Part shown: piece after piece, positions 12,851 to 23,719 of the stretch
Numbering within the stretch: position 1 is the first letter of the stretch
Layout of the letters: each line of letters begins with the position of its first letter
NCBI GenBank assembly: GCA_033961575.1
Contig: CM066737.1
Location: 86,610,271 to 86,674,270, forward strand
Direction of reading: 5' to 3'
Length of the DNA stretch: 64,000 nucleotides
From: Aselliscus stoliczkanus
Taxonomy: Eukaryota > Chordata > Mammalia > Chiroptera > Hipposideridae
The notes under the pieces: model-generated
What the model was told of the DNA's origin: nothing
What the model saw: only the letters and a program-made list of their open reading frames with translations
Database searches by the model: none
Program-made: the position numbers and the translations under genes

Positions 12851-12859
12851 TTGTGGCAG

Positions 12860-13265
12860 ACTCAGAGATATACCATTCAGATCCCTCTATAAAAAAGAAC
12901 TTGTTGCCCAGTTCCAAGGATGGTGGTTAGTTGACAGCCTCCACTGTTAGCTTCATCAGAGTTCATGTTAACTTCTGAGTCAAGGTAATAACCTTCTTTG
13001 GCAGTTGAGTAGTGGTGGAGCAAGGTGATGTTCCAAGGGCTTAGCCAACTGCTTAATGGGGGTCTCCTTATTGAGCAGTATTTGCTCTGGAGCTCTCAGT
13101 TGAGCTGTTAGAAGTTTTTGCAGGTCTGAATCATAATCTGACATCTCCTCATGTCTAATTCTACTTTGTCCTTTTTCTTTCCCCATCTGTTACTTTACAA
13201 TAAACATTTTTAATCTTAACTCCATCTGAGCATCTACTTCTCAGAGAGTTCAGCTCTGCAACTAA
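12860..13265. mobile_element. Possible old LTR-like repeat
   Basis: It is less AT-rich than its surroundings. It contains an AATAAA near 13199-13205 followed by 'ctcagagagttcagctctgc', a layout like the 3' part of an LTR. I cannot assign a family, and it could be unique sequence. Confidence 0.3.
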
Positions 13266-13447
13266 CATCAAATTTTATTTTGTCTATATCTGAAAGAAAT
13301 GGCAATGTAAGGTTTGAAATAGTTGGTTTACCAAAGCATAATTTTTACAATAGAGAGTGGAGAATGAACATGTCAAATATGTTATTTTGGGGACCACTAA
13401 AATTAACAATGTAAAATTTGAAAAAAGTTAAAACATGATTCTTATAT

Positions 13448-13535
13448 GTGATGGGATGAATTACATCTTGCCAAAATTCATATGTTGAAGCTCTAACCCC
13501 CAACCTCAAAATGTCAACCTTTTCATGATCTGAGC
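13448..13535 (+). mobile_element. MaLR-type LTR 5' fragment
   Basis: 'gtgatgggatgaattacatc' then 'ccaaaattcatatgttgaag' and 'ctctaacccccaacctcaaa' match the start of MLT1/MST LTRs (gtgatgggttgaattgtgtccccccaaaattcatatgttgaag). Only about 90 bp remain. Confidence 0.7.
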
Positions 13536-13589
13536 TTAATTTACCATTCAGGTATTAAGATCTAAAATGAACTCAAACTTAAAGGAAAC

Positions 13590-14650
13590 ACAAACAACCA
13601 TTTTTTCTTTTTCTGTTTTTATTTTAAATTTACATACAATAAAATTTCTTTTTATAGTGTGCAGCTTTGTGAGTTTTGACAAATATATAGAGTCATGAGT
13701 CCACAACCACAAAGTACAGAATAGTTTAAATCAACCTTGAAAATTGTCTCATACTGCCCCTCCCTCCTTTTTTTTTTTGCCAACCCCTCCTTCTACTGTC
13801 ACTCAAACCCTGGCCACCAGTGATTTTGTTTCCATCCCTATAGTTTTGCCTTTTCCAGAATGTCACATAAATAGAATCATACAATATGCATCCTTTTGAG
13901 TATGGCTTTTTTCACTTAGCATGATGCATTTGAGGTATTCTTCCATGTTGCTGTGTGTATCAATAGTTTGATCTTTTCTGTTGCTGTGTAGTATTCCTAA
14001 TTGTAGAGACATATCACTGTTTGTTTATCTATTCACCCATTGAAGACCATTTGAATTGTTTCTAATTTTTGTTGATTATTAATATAGATGCTGTAAATAT
14101 TTATGTATAGTCATTTGTGTGACCATAATTTTCATTTCTCTAGAGCACATACCTAGGAGTGTGATTACCAGGCCATAATGTAAGTGAATATTTACCTATA
14201 TACAAGAAACTTACAAACCATTTTCAGAGTGGCTGTACCATTTTGCACCTTCACCCATAGTGTATGGGAGTTCTAGGTGCTTTGCATCTTTGCCATTGCT
14301 GGGTATTGTCTTTTATTTTCAACATTATAACCATTCTAGTGAGATAAAAGTGGTATATCATTGTGATTTTAATTTGCATTTCCCTAATTGCCAATGATGT
14401 TAAAGGATCTTTTCATGTGCTTATTTGCCATCTATGTTTCTTCTTTCAAGAAATGCCTATTCTGGGCCGGCTGAGTGGCGGGGTGGTTAAGAGCTGGCTT
14501 GGGATGCCAGCTGCCCTCGTTCAGATCCCACATATGAGGCTAGTGACACTGCCCTCTTAAAAAAAAATGCCTGTTCATATCGACTACTCCCATTTTAATG
14601 GGGTTGTTTTCTTATTGTAAAGATTTGAGAGCTCTTTCTATATTCTGTCT
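13590..14650 (-). mobile_element. L1 3' end, antisense
   Basis: 'gcagctttgtgagttttgac' through 'ttttccagaatgtcacataa' and 'catccttttgagtatggctt' is L1M 3' UTR in antisense. 13990-14640 then follows antisense ORF2 C-terminal sequence ('tcacccattgaagaccattt', 'cagagtggctgtaccatttt', 'tcattgtgattttaatttgc'). It is decayed, 5'-truncated and interrupted by a type A SINE at 14463-14564. Confidence 0.8.
14463..14564 (+). mobile_element. tRNA-derived SINE, type A
   Basis: GGGCCGGCTGAGTGGCGGGG head, the 'cacatatgaggctagtgaca' body and an A tail. Near-perfect 12-bp target duplication aaatgcct(a/g)ttc at 14451-14462 and 14565-14576. Inserted in L1 sequence. Confidence 0.95.
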
Positions 14651-14722
14651 GTAAGCCTTTAAACATTCTTTTCAACTTAACTTTTTATTACGGAAACTTT
14701 CAAACATTTACTTGTTGTATGA

Positions 14723-15030
14723 AGCAGGGTTCTCCAGAGAAACAGAACCACTAGACTATAAAAGGGGTTTTATTATGAGGGATTGGCTCTCGGGATTTGG
14801 GAGGATGAGAAATCCCATGATCTGCTGTTTGCATGATAGAGACCCAGGAAAGCCACTGGTGTAATTCAGTCTGAGTCTGAAGGCCTGAGAAACAGAGGCA
14901 ATCTACTATACAGAGTTTATTAATTAAAATGCTAATCTCACCCAGAAATACCCATTGAGACACACCCAGAAACAGTATTTAATCTGGGCTCCCCTGTGGC
15001 CAACTCAAGTTGGCACATAAAATAAAAAAA
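14723..15030 (-). mobile_element. MaLR-like LTR (antisense), internally shortened
   Basis: 'gcagggttctccagagaaac' then 'aggattggctctcgg', 'gagacccaggaaagccactg', 'tgagtctgaaggcctgagaa', 'aatgctaatctcacccagaa' and 'ctcaagttggcacataaaat' form the familiar antisense order of an old mammalian LTR of the MLT/MST type. The middle is deleted compared with my memory of the consensus. Confidence 0.55.
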
Positions 15031-15038
15031 ATAGTATA

Positions 15039-15159
15039 GGGCCGGACGAGTGGCTCAGTTGGTTAAGAGCTCGCTCAAGAGTGCGAGCTGAGCTCTGAGC
15101 AATGGTGGTTTGATGCCAGCCCGAGCTGAGTTGCCACTGAGCTGCCAAAAAAAAAAAAG
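15039..15159 (+). mobile_element. tRNA-derived SINE, type B
   Basis: GGGCCGGACGAGTGGCTCAG head, then 'ttggttaagagctcgctcaa', 'gagtgcgagctgagctctga', B-box-like GGTTTGATGCC and 'gctgagttgccactgagctg', with an A tail. Target duplication AATAGTATA at 15030-15038 and 15160-15168. Type B differs from type A after the A box and usually ends in 'ggcaggatggctcagct', the start of a second tRNA-like unit. This copy is cut short before that. Confidence 0.93.
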
Positions 15160-15299
15160 AATAGTATAATGTATCCATTTACACCCTTCACCAAGTGTCA
15201 ATAGTTATCAACATTTTGTAGTTTTGTTTCAACTCCTACCCCCTTTTTTTGCTGTAGTATTTATTTTTTTCTTCAATTCTTATGTTTATTTTGTATTAA

Positions 15300-16030
15300 A
15301 AATTGTTTTCAATTACAGTTAACATTCAATATTATATTAGTTTCAGGTGTACAGCATAGTGGTTATACATTTATATAACCAATGAAGTGATCCTCCAATA
15401 AGTCTAGTACCCCCCAACACCATACATTGTTATTATAATATTGTTGACTGTATTCCCTATGCTGTACTGTACATCCCCATGACTATTTTGTAACTGCCAA
15501 TTTGTACTTCTTAATCACTTCACCCAGCCCCCAGCCCCACTCCTATCTGGCAACCATCAGTTTGTTCTCTGTATCTAAGAGATTATTTTCTGTTTTGGTT
15601 GTTCATTTATTTTGATTTTTTTAGATTCCATATATAAGTGAAATCATATGATATGTGTCTTTCTCTGTCTGACTTATTAAGCACGATACCCTCTAGGTCC
15701 ACCCATGTGGTCCCAAATGGTAGGATTTCATTCTTTTTTATGGCCAATATTCCATTATACATATTGGGTTGTCGAAAAAGTCATGGCGCATTTTTGCAAA
15801 GAAAAACAGAAAAAAAAATATCATGACTTTTCCGACAACCCAATATGTTCCACATTTTCTTTATCCATTCATTTATCAAGAGACATGTAGGTAGCTTCCA
15901 TATCTTGGCTATTGTAAATAATGCTGCAGTGAACATAGGGGTGCATATATCTTTTTGAATTAGTGTTTTGGATTTCTTTAGATAAATATCCAGAAGAGGG
16001 ATTGCTGAGTCATAAACAACCAGTAATCTT
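15300..16030 (-). mobile_element. L1 3' end, antisense
   Basis: 'tagtttcaggtgtacagcat' begins the antisense 3' UTR. 'ccatatataagtgaaatcat', 'ctctaggtccacccatgtgg' and, after the MITE, 'tatcttggctattgtaaata', 'tgctgcagtgaacatagggg' follow the ORF2 C-terminus. Minus-strand residues such as 'PLLDIYLKKSKTLIQKDICT', 'PMFTAALFTIAKIWKLPTCL' and 'INEWIKKMW' are clear L1 ORF2 C-terminal motifs. It is 5'-truncated. Confidence 0.92.
15764..15843. mobile_element. 80-bp mariner MITE
   Basis: An almost perfect palindrome flanked by TA on both sides (15762-15763, 15844-15845). The ends TTGGGTTGTCGAAAAAGTCA and, inverted, TTGGGTTGTCGGAAAAGTCA match the terminal repeats of the full-length mariner at 53106-54592. 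It inserted into the L1 ORF2 C-terminus. In size and structure it parallels human MADE1 and Hsmar1. Confidence 0.95.
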
Positions 16031-16039
16031 AAGCCTTTT

Positions 16040-18675
16040 TGGAATCCTTGAAACAAAGGCTTCATCAAAGCCTTTGAGAGTTTTGGTGAATGTGATATTA
16101 CTGCCAAGCATTTATCCTATGTATTGATGAGGACCTTGAGGATGAAGGGCTTCTCTTTACTGCAAGGATTCACAGAGAAAAGATTACTAAATGTTCTATA
16201 GAATGTCTGAAAGAGGTATGTTGTCATTTATTTGCAAACCAAAGTTCATGTGCTTAAGTGGAGTACTACTAATTAGCTCAAAGGATATCTTCAAGTGAAC
16301 ATTTTTTTTTTAGCTCAACCATTCTGCCACCTGTTGGCAGCTTAGCAGCAGCTCAGCTCGAGCTGGCATCGAACTGCTGTTGCTCAGAGCTCAGCTCACA
16401 ATGTTGAGCAAGCTCTTAACCAACTGAGCCACTTGGCCGGCCCTCAAGTGAACATTTTCTAGTATAAACTGTTAGTAAAGTATATTTGTTGCCATGACTC
16501 AGCATCTACCTCACCTGGGGAAAAAGTAAAAGAGAGCTCAAAGAGCAAACCCACAGTAGTAGGAAGAGTCAGAGCATTATCGGAGAGTGGGCCCTTCTTG
16601 GCATAAAGTCCAGGTCCATGGCAACTTGAGCAAAGAATTGAACTAGATACCAGAGTAAAAGTAGTTTGTTAGAAGAGATAGTACATTTGAAAGAAGTAGA
16701 AGTAGGCCTGAGCAGTAGAGAATGGGTCAAGGGTCCGTTATTAGAAGAGAAATTACATTCCAAAGAGTTTGGAGCAGGGCTCAAAAAAGGAAGGAAGGGG
16801 TTCAGAAAGGGAAGAAGCAGTCAAAAAAGCAGGGCGGACTTCCCAGGACTTGGAGTTTTTATCCCCTTTCTCTAGAATGGGCTGTTCCCTTCTGGGCATG
16901 GGACCACTTAATTGGCACCACTGATTGACAAGAGGTACTATGTAGGTGTGAGTGACTGGTCTGATCTAGTTGGGGTATCCTGTATATCCTCACGGGCCCT
17001 AGATGAGGAAAAATAGATTTTAATTAATAAATCTGTTAGCTCTTATAAAACCTGTGGCCATTCAGCCCCTCAATCAAGTGGTGCCAGTTGTCTGGGCCCA
17101 GAATGGGTTTGGCATTTAGCTTACTGGCCTGGCGGATATTAGGAAGTCACAGGCTTTCAAGTAGTTATCTGAAGCAAGGGTAGGAGATTTCTATGAACAA
17201 TCTATTGTTTAGGATTAAGAAACTGACTTACAAAGCAATCAAGAAGCAGGGGGATGGTAGAATTCTATGACTCAGGCTAGTAGCAATCTTTCAAAGCCAG
17301 GTGCTAAGGGACTAAGAAACTAGGGAGGAGACTTAACACTTCTATATTTAGCATTTCTGTAGGAAAGAAGACTTAAAAGTTTCTCAGTGGTGGTGGGGCT
17401 GCTCGGTTGGCACACAACAAGAGAGAAGTTCCTCTTGGTTGGGACATTCAGCAAAACTGTCATGGTCAAGATTACCACTTATAGTATATTAGCCGTTATT
17501 ATTAACCAAGGAAGTGCTACAATAGGTACTACTGTATTCATTGAAGTCCAGACAAACAAATGCGTTGCTGTTGTTATTGCTTTATTTTAAATGTCTACTT
17601 CATGGTTCTGAGGACTATGCATAACTTTGGATTTTGGGACTTAGGTTAAACATTAGATCAATGTGATCTAGGAAAATGTTGAATGTATTTTCTGACATCA
17701 AGGGAAAAATTGAGAGACAATTATAAGTAATGATCCTTTTTCTAAGAATTCAAAAATTTTGAATTATTATTTTTACTCTCAAAGCTGGTTCCAAACAGAA
17801 AGCCTCCAATAGGCCTTTATTGAATATGTTGGTCAATATTTGCAGATGAAAAGATATAATGGGACCAGTAGGAGGCATTTAATACATGCATACAGAGCAA
17901 CAGAGAAAGGGACCACTAGTTTCTCATCCTGTATGTTGGCATTTGGCAGAACCCCACACTTCCATTGAGTTTCTGAAGCAAAGTAAATAATAGAATGGAA
18001 CTGTCAACAATCTTACCCAAGCAGAGGTAACTTATCAGCTCAGAGGACAATGGTCTGATAACATTATAGCATGAAGAAGTAGCATCCCTCTACACTCAAA
18101 CTTTAGTTTGGAAGCAGCATCATTTGAGCCATTAAAAATGTTCAGGTGGCCACACTGGAAGATAAGGCTGCTACAGAGGAAGAGGAAAGTATTTCAGGGG
18201 AATGAAAGGCCCTACATAAGAAAAGAGAAATTCTTGTAATAGTTTGTGGGAAATAATACAAGCTGAATGATAATGGAAAAACATGTGCTACATGTTACCT
18301 AATATGTGGGGGACTGCTGGAGAGCAGGGAGCTGGATCTGTTAGACAAGAGAGCCAGTATTTCTAAGCACTATTTCATAAGTTGTTGTGTGAAACTGACT
18401 TAAAGACAAACTATTTAGTGCAGTCCCAGATGTCCATGTGTCTACTCTGACAAGCCTTTTGACTGCCATATAAATAGGATGACATAATTTCAAGGACTGA
18501 ACTTCGTATTTTGCAATACAAGTGATATAGGGGGAAATATCATCTCTGACAAGTATCCTTTTTCTTTGTAACACTTTGCTTTTATTGTCACATTTCTTTG
18601 AATATAAAACATGTTTTCTACTTCAATGAGCATTAAATGATGAAACTTAAATAACTCTGTTATTTCCTTTGTGAG
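16040..18675. other. Unrecognised stretch (apart from a SINE)
   Basis: Apart from the type B SINE at 16306-16443, no known repeat is firm. 16480-17600 is less AT-rich and could include an old LTR or internal element sequence. Frames of 60-77 codons there show no known similarity. Confidence 0.4.
16306..16443 (-). mobile_element. tRNA-derived SINE, type B
   Basis: Antisense copy: oligo-T, 'gccacctgttggcagcttag', 'gctcagctcgagctggcatc', B-box complement and the head ending in GGCCGGCCC. A 15-bp target duplication tcaagtgaacatttt is at 16291-16305 and 16444-16458. Confidence 0.95.
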
Positions 18676-18679
18676 TATA

Positions 18680-18990
18680 ACAGATTATATGTTAACCAAT
18701 TCCTGGTTCTCTTGGTCTTCGTAGGCATATAGCTAAACTATAATTCCCAGCCCTCTGCAACTAGCAGTACTATGAGTTTAGTTCTCACCAAAAGGAAAGC
18801 AAAAATTTCATATGTCACTTGCAGAATAAGATAAATAAGAGAAGCTTTCTTTATTCCCCCTGGTGCATTTTGAATCCCAGATCCCTGAATCACCCGACCA
18901 CAATCACACATGTTGGGCTAGTGTTTCAATGAACAATAAACAGCTATTTCACTAAGTTGTTGACTTTTTCTTTTTAACAGCAGTTAGGCT
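18680..18990 (+). mobile_element. Old LTR-like repeat, family unsure
   Basis: 'tataattcccagccctctgc' early and 'aataaacagctatttcacta', 'acagcagttaggctacc' late resemble old LTR-type repeats that end 'aataaa...ttatttgttacagcagctag'. A similar block lies at 37090-37420. The family cannot be named. Confidence 0.4.
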
Positions 18991-19019
18991 ACCCTGAAAA
19001 TGCAGTGAATATGTAATCT

Positions 19020-19540
19020 TTGCTCTGTTTTATTTGCTCAAAAAGGGGCTGGTTGAAGGTAAAATGTAAATACTGCACTCTTGAAGGGGAGCAGCATATG
19101 CCACTCCCAAATTTGCCACATTGGCATATGGATTGCTTTTAGCTGAAAGCAATTAACACCCAGCAGACTCAGGAAAATCTTTTTCCTCTCCGTTAACTGC
19201 TTAAAAGAATATAAATAGGGGGTCTGTCCCAGGAAGAGAGCTACTACTAACAGAGATAACTTTTTTATCTGAAAGACTTACCTGCATCTGCTCTTCTTAT
19301 CTTTCTGTGAATTGCCCTCCTCACCTTTAAAGCCCCAGGCCCACATCCTGTTCCTTAGCTCAGGATGGCCTATGAACCCCAATTGCCTGACTACCTGAGA
19401 GTCTCCTGTCTTTGGGTCTCCTGTACAGTATGTACAACATTTGTTTTTCTTCTGTTAATCTGCTTTATGTCAATTTAATTATTAGACCAACCAAAGAACC
19501 AAGATGGGAAAAAAACGAAAAGTTTTCCAGTCCTATACTC
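19020..19540 (+). mobile_element. Endogenous retroviral LTR (sense), family shared with 23720-24420
   Basis: A promoter-like 'agaatataaataggggg' (19208-19224) precedes a pyrimidine-rich stretch, then 'ttgtttttcttctgttaatc', 'tgctttatgtcaatttaatt', 'attagaccaaccaaagaacc'. The last part is the reverse complement of 23772-23812, so two copies of one LTR family lie in opposite orientation. The ends and target duplication were not fixed. No retroviral gene is seen beside it. It may be a solo LTR. Confidence 0.6.
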
Positions 19541-19544
19541 TCTG

Positions 19545-20515
19545 CTTAAAGTGAAATTATTTCTATCTTGAAAAATTTTACAAGTATTAGATTAAGTATT
19601 ATATTATATTAAGATTCTGTATTATTCATTTGTTGATATTTCTGTATAAATTGATATTGGTTCCTGATACTAAGATGTGGAAAAATCTGAAAAAGGTCTT
19701 GGTTGTGTGATTGTATGTGTTTGTGCACGCATGTGTGCATGCCTGGACATTGGCTCATGTTGAGCATTGGTTCATGTGTGAGCATTGGTTCATACATCTA
19801 CCTCATTGATTCGTATTTTCACTTTGTCCCACTCAATATTTCCAGTTTAACATATATGGAACATTGTAATAGTTTGGGCTCCAATTCACTGCTACCAAGC
19901 AATTAACATAAATTTCCAGAACTCATAACCACTTACTAAATAAGATGACTCATCCAAAGTTACCTTGCTATCTGTAGCATTATTTGGGAAGGGGATTTTC
20001 TGGAATACTAGACCAAAGTCTCTTTCTGAGAATTTGGTAAGCCAGAATCACACTCACATTATAGTGTCCCATTTTTACTAGTCAATCGTCAGTATGAAAA
20101 AATACTACATATCAGTACAATGTAAAGTTTAAATAAACATATTTTTAAATATGCTTATTCATATGCCATATTTTCATTAGTCCTTTTTCTCCATTCAGTG
20201 AATTATTTCCCTCTCAGCCTTCAGTGTCAGGTACTAGGCAAGCCAATTTCACAGCCCACATCACCTAAATATCATTGGAAGGAGAGTGAGAAGAGGGGGA
20301 AACCTCTAACTTGGCATTTATGAATATTAATATCCTCCCCATTCATCTTGGATGTGAAGTGGGAGAAACTGTTTTCAAAGAAACAAAGCTTTTAGACAGC
20401 CTCTTTGTCACTTCTCCCTGCTAAGTATATCAAGTCAAAATGGCATGAGAGTTCCCTCCCCTTTATAAAAATTAACATTAGGAACATGAGTGCAAGAAAA
20501 TGAATTATGTTAAAA
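19545..20515. other. No feature recognised
   Basis: Contains a TG-rich patch near 19700-19760 with partial direct repeats (ttgagcattggttcat). Otherwise only AT-rich unique-looking sequence. Confidence 0.45.
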
Positions 20516-20526
20516 CATCAAGTAGT

Positions 20527-20684
20527 TTATTTATTTATTTATTTTTTAGCTGAGCCATCCTGCCACTGGTTGGCAGCTCAGCGGCAGCTCAGCTCGGGCT
20601 GGGCATCGAACTGCTGTTGCTCAGAGCTCAGCTCGCACTCTTGAGCGAGCTCTTAACCAACTGAGCCACTCAGCTGGCCCTTCT
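20527..20684 (-). mobile_element. tRNA-derived SINE, type B
   Basis: Antisense copy with 'agctgagccatcctgccact', 'tggcagctcagcggcagctc' and a head ending CAGCTGGCCC. Target duplication TCAAGTAGT at 20518-20526 and 20685-20693. Confidence 0.93.
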
Positions 20685-20904
20685 TCAAGTAGTATATATT
20701 TTTAGAATTCTTTTTCTTTAATTAAAATGCATTGGGGTGACAATGGTTAGTAAAATTAACCAATAAGATATTGAATCTTTAAAATGTTAAATTGTTATTT
20801 AAAAACATTTTTAAAAACTCAACTGATTCAAATAATTTAGTTGATTATTAATGGAGTAAGACCAAAGATAAAAATATGTTCTGTAAACCAAAATTAATCT
20901 TACA

Positions 20905-21365
20905 CTGCAATAAAATATAAAAGGCATTTACTTGAGCAAAAGGAGCTGCAGCCCAGGAGACAGATCCAGATAACCTAAATTGTGTACCACTGAAACAAAG
21001 GGGAGCCCATATTTTATAGTGCAAGTTCCCACCCAGACTCTATTAGGTCTGTTTTATGTAAATGAGGTATCCAAATTGTGCAGTTCTGATTGGGTAAGGC
21101 AGATCTTAGTCCGGTGGTAGGAAGATGAAACCAGGGTTTCCGTGCAGTGGTTGACTCTGATGGCAGCAGGGAGTTCAGTATGAGGTTCTTGCCAGTATGC
21201 AGAGTATATGAGAGAAGTCCCTGTCAGCAAATGGCTGCTAGGCTCTTATGATTTATAAAATTTGGGCCCTTGGATGACGAAGGGGTGTCCGTGTCAGCAG
21301 ATAGATTCCTTCTTGGGGTTCACATCTCCTCAAGGTCCACAGTTCCAATATTTTCTTTTAACAAA
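20905..21365 (-). mobile_element. Possible second LTR (antisense)
   Basis: On the minus strand the order is 'cttacccaatcagaactgca' (CCAAT-like), 'catttacataaaac', then 'tataaaatatgggctcccc' (TATA-like) and 'ctcaagtaaatgccttttat'. This spacing of CCAAT and TATA is typical of a gammaretrovirus-like LTR. No terminal TG/CA with a target duplication was found, so the call is weak. Confidence 0.4.
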
Positions 21366-21726
21366 AAGTGATGTTGTAATCAGCATCCTGAAAATTGAGA
21401 TTCAAATATTACTTAAATATATATATAATGGAGTGTCACTTAAGTACTGACTTCAGTGCATGCCTGATGACTGGGGAAAAACAGTGTAGAGAGAATAAGG
21501 CAATGATTTATAAGGGGTTAGAATGGTAGATTTTGTATATAGGATTTCCTGTTCTTTGTAGCTTCAGGTATGGGGATGAAAACTTTTTGTGTCCAGAAAG
21601 TAAGGCACCTGGAGGCTACAGCCTTATTTGTAGGCACCAATGTTTCCCCAAAGCTATGGATGTCTTTGAATTCCCAGTAATTTTGTCTTGTCATTTGGTT
21701 GAATAGTTATCTAAGTTCATTCATAG

Positions 21727-22183
21727 TGTTACCATGTTAAAGGTCCAGCTGCTCACCGCATGAAAGCCAAAACTTGAGAGAAGAGGCTAGTGAAAAGAAA
21801 AGCAGGTTTATTCAAAATGCTGGCATTCTGGGAGGATGGCTGGACTCCTGTTCAAAGGCTATCTCCACCACACACAGCACCCCACCCCCAGAATCTCCAA
21901 AAGATTGTATAAGCAAGTAGGAAGAGGCAGAACAAAGCAAAGGCGGGGAGGGCCTTATCCCAGAGTAAACAGTCATTGAAACTGATCTGGAGTAAACAGA
22001 ACCATTGAAACTGGTATGCATAGTAAATGCATAGTAAACAGAATCATTAAAGTTTGGCAGGAGGAGAGGGAAGCAAAGCAAAGAAAAACAACTTTCAAAA
22101 AATCTCAAACTAAACCACATGGTTAAATCTAATTATACTAGAAGTTTAAATCTCAAAATAGAAGATACAGTGTCACCCTTACA
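21727..22183 (-). mobile_element. Solo LTR of an endogenous retrovirus, 457 bp
   Basis: On the minus strand it starts TGTAAGGGTGAC and ends GGTAACA, so it has TG...CA ends. It is flanked by the 4-bp target duplication ATAG (21723-21726 and 22184-22187). A TATA-like CTTATAC (minus strand, about 21907-21913) lies roughly 100 bp upstream of an AATAAA (minus strand, 21807-21812), which is the U3-R-U5 layout. The U3 part has about 30-bp imperfect direct repeats ('gtaaacag..cattgaaactg', 21960-22060). A 4-bp duplication fits gammaretrovirus-like elements. No internal retroviral sequence remains, so recombination to a solo LTR is inferred. Confidence 0.85.
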
Positions 22184-22400
22184 ATAGCACTGCAGTTTTT
22201 TTTCCCCTTTGTCCCTAATCTGCTTTTAATCAACTTTAGACTAGCCATTCAAACACTTGGACAGGTTTCTTGATTTTTAAACTATTGGCCTTGCCCTGGA
22301 TTCTTTTAAAATCTGATTCCAAATCTACCATTCTAGGACCCACATAAAATCCAGAGATCTGTCCTTGGTAGAAGTGTGTAAAAGACAGAGGAGGGAAGGG

Positions 22401-22402
<2 letters not shown>

Positions 22403-22481
<79 letters not shown>
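22403..22481. repeat. (GA)n microsatellite, about 39 units
   Basis: An uninterrupted GA dinucleotide run of 79 bases, preceded by a G/A-rich patch. Such polypurine mirror repeats can form triplex DNA, and length polymorphism is expected. Confidence 0.98.
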
Positions 22482-22483
<2 letters not shown>

Positions 22484-22664
22484 GATTTTCAGTTATTGTA
22501 CCTAGCAATGCATTGCTTGGTCTTTTAATGTCACTCTTTGCCACCCACAGAAAAGAGCATCCTAATATAAATTTCTAAGGTGCCTGTTATTGGTAAATGA
22601 GATCACTGCTAATGATAAAAGAAAGCAACAGCAGAGGATCACAATTCCTTTCTTTAGCACTTAA

Positions 22665-22800
22665 TTTCTCAGGCACTGTCTTGAGGGTTTAGCATGCATT
22701 AGATAGATCCCATAATCCTCATAAAATTCCTTTGTGGCAAACACTATTATTATTCCAAGTTTACGGAAGTGGAAAGTTAGGTTTATTCCTGAAAAGTAGC
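22665..22800 (-). mobile_element. MIR SINE fragment (antisense)
   Basis: 'tctcaggcactgtcttgagg', 'ataatcctcataaaattcct', 'actattattattccaagttt' and 'acggaagtggaaagttagg' follow the antisense MIR core order. Highly diverged. Confidence 0.7.
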
Positions 22801-22809
22801 ATAGATTAC

Positions 22810-23715
22810 AATGCAATGCTTGGAGAGGTTGAAGGTTTCAGAAAATAGGAGTTTAGGGGGCCCTCAAAGATATTACATTAGCTATATTGTTACAATAAAA
22901 ATCTATCGAAAGAAAATTTTTTTAAGGCTAAAGCTTCAGAAATAATTGTTTTATTGGCCTGAATCAATGCCCCCATGCTTTTTTCTTATGATATGTCTTG
23001 TGTACTCAGGAAACCCTGTGACTCTCTTGTGGTTTCTTTCTAGAGATTTTTCTATGCAAACTATATTTCTTTGTACGTTTCTAATGAATTTTTTTTTACT
23101 TCAATTTTATTGTATGTTATGCTTTCAATCTCCCTGGTTTTATTTTTTAAAATATCAGCAAAATACTTATGTAACCTCTGCTCCAGGCCTTTTCAAAAAT
23201 TGTTAGGCTGCTAACGGGACCGTTTTGCAAATCTCCTTCCTTCTATCTCAGTAAAATTGCTTCAATTCCCATTCAGTACTCTGTATAAGCCTGAACTTTC
23301 CTGAAGATTCTGGAATTCCAAAGAGGGTTCTGTTTTCATTCTGACTTCTGTTTCTAAGTTTAGTTTCTCAGTTTCTGTTTTGTCTTATAGCCCTCCATGC
23401 TTGACCACTCAGAAAGATTTTGTGAAAGCTGGAGGCTAGTTATGAGAATACTGCTTAGATGTGACAAGAAAAACATTCTGAGATGTTGTAAATTAAATTA
23501 ACATTGGCTGGAGTGTGAGAGAAAGAGAACAGTTAGCCTGTTAATAGCTGTGGACCAGCTCTGATAAATGACTGCTCATGTTTCCTGTATATCTGGAGTT
23601 TAGGATGACTTTCTAGGTGGCTGTTTCTGAGACTATCCAAAAGTGAGACCAGCGAGGTGCCATAGAACCAGGAGCCTCTGCTTCTTATTTACACATGAAC
23701 TTCTCAATCTGCCGC
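22810..23715. other. No feature recognised
   Basis: AT-rich with no supported exon or repeat. An 86-codon frame at 22946-23206 is hydrophobic but resembles nothing known. Confidence 0.45.
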
Positions 23716-23719
23716 CCAC

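Larger units (their letters stand above)
14650..15290 (-). mobile_element. L1M 3' UTR relic, split by an LTR and a SINE
   Basis: 'actttttattacggaaactt' to 'tcaaacatttac' (14684-14720) resumes at about 15160 with 'atagtataatgtatccattt' and 'caatagttatcaacattttg'. This is one L1M 3' UTR (antisense) opened by an LTR-like insertion and a type B SINE. The boundary with the next L1 at about 15300 is approximate. Confidence 0.6.

Noticed and set aside
22236..22544. 102-codon frame with a long Leu-Ser run
   Set aside because: The run is the translation of the GA microsatellite; no real protein is indicated.
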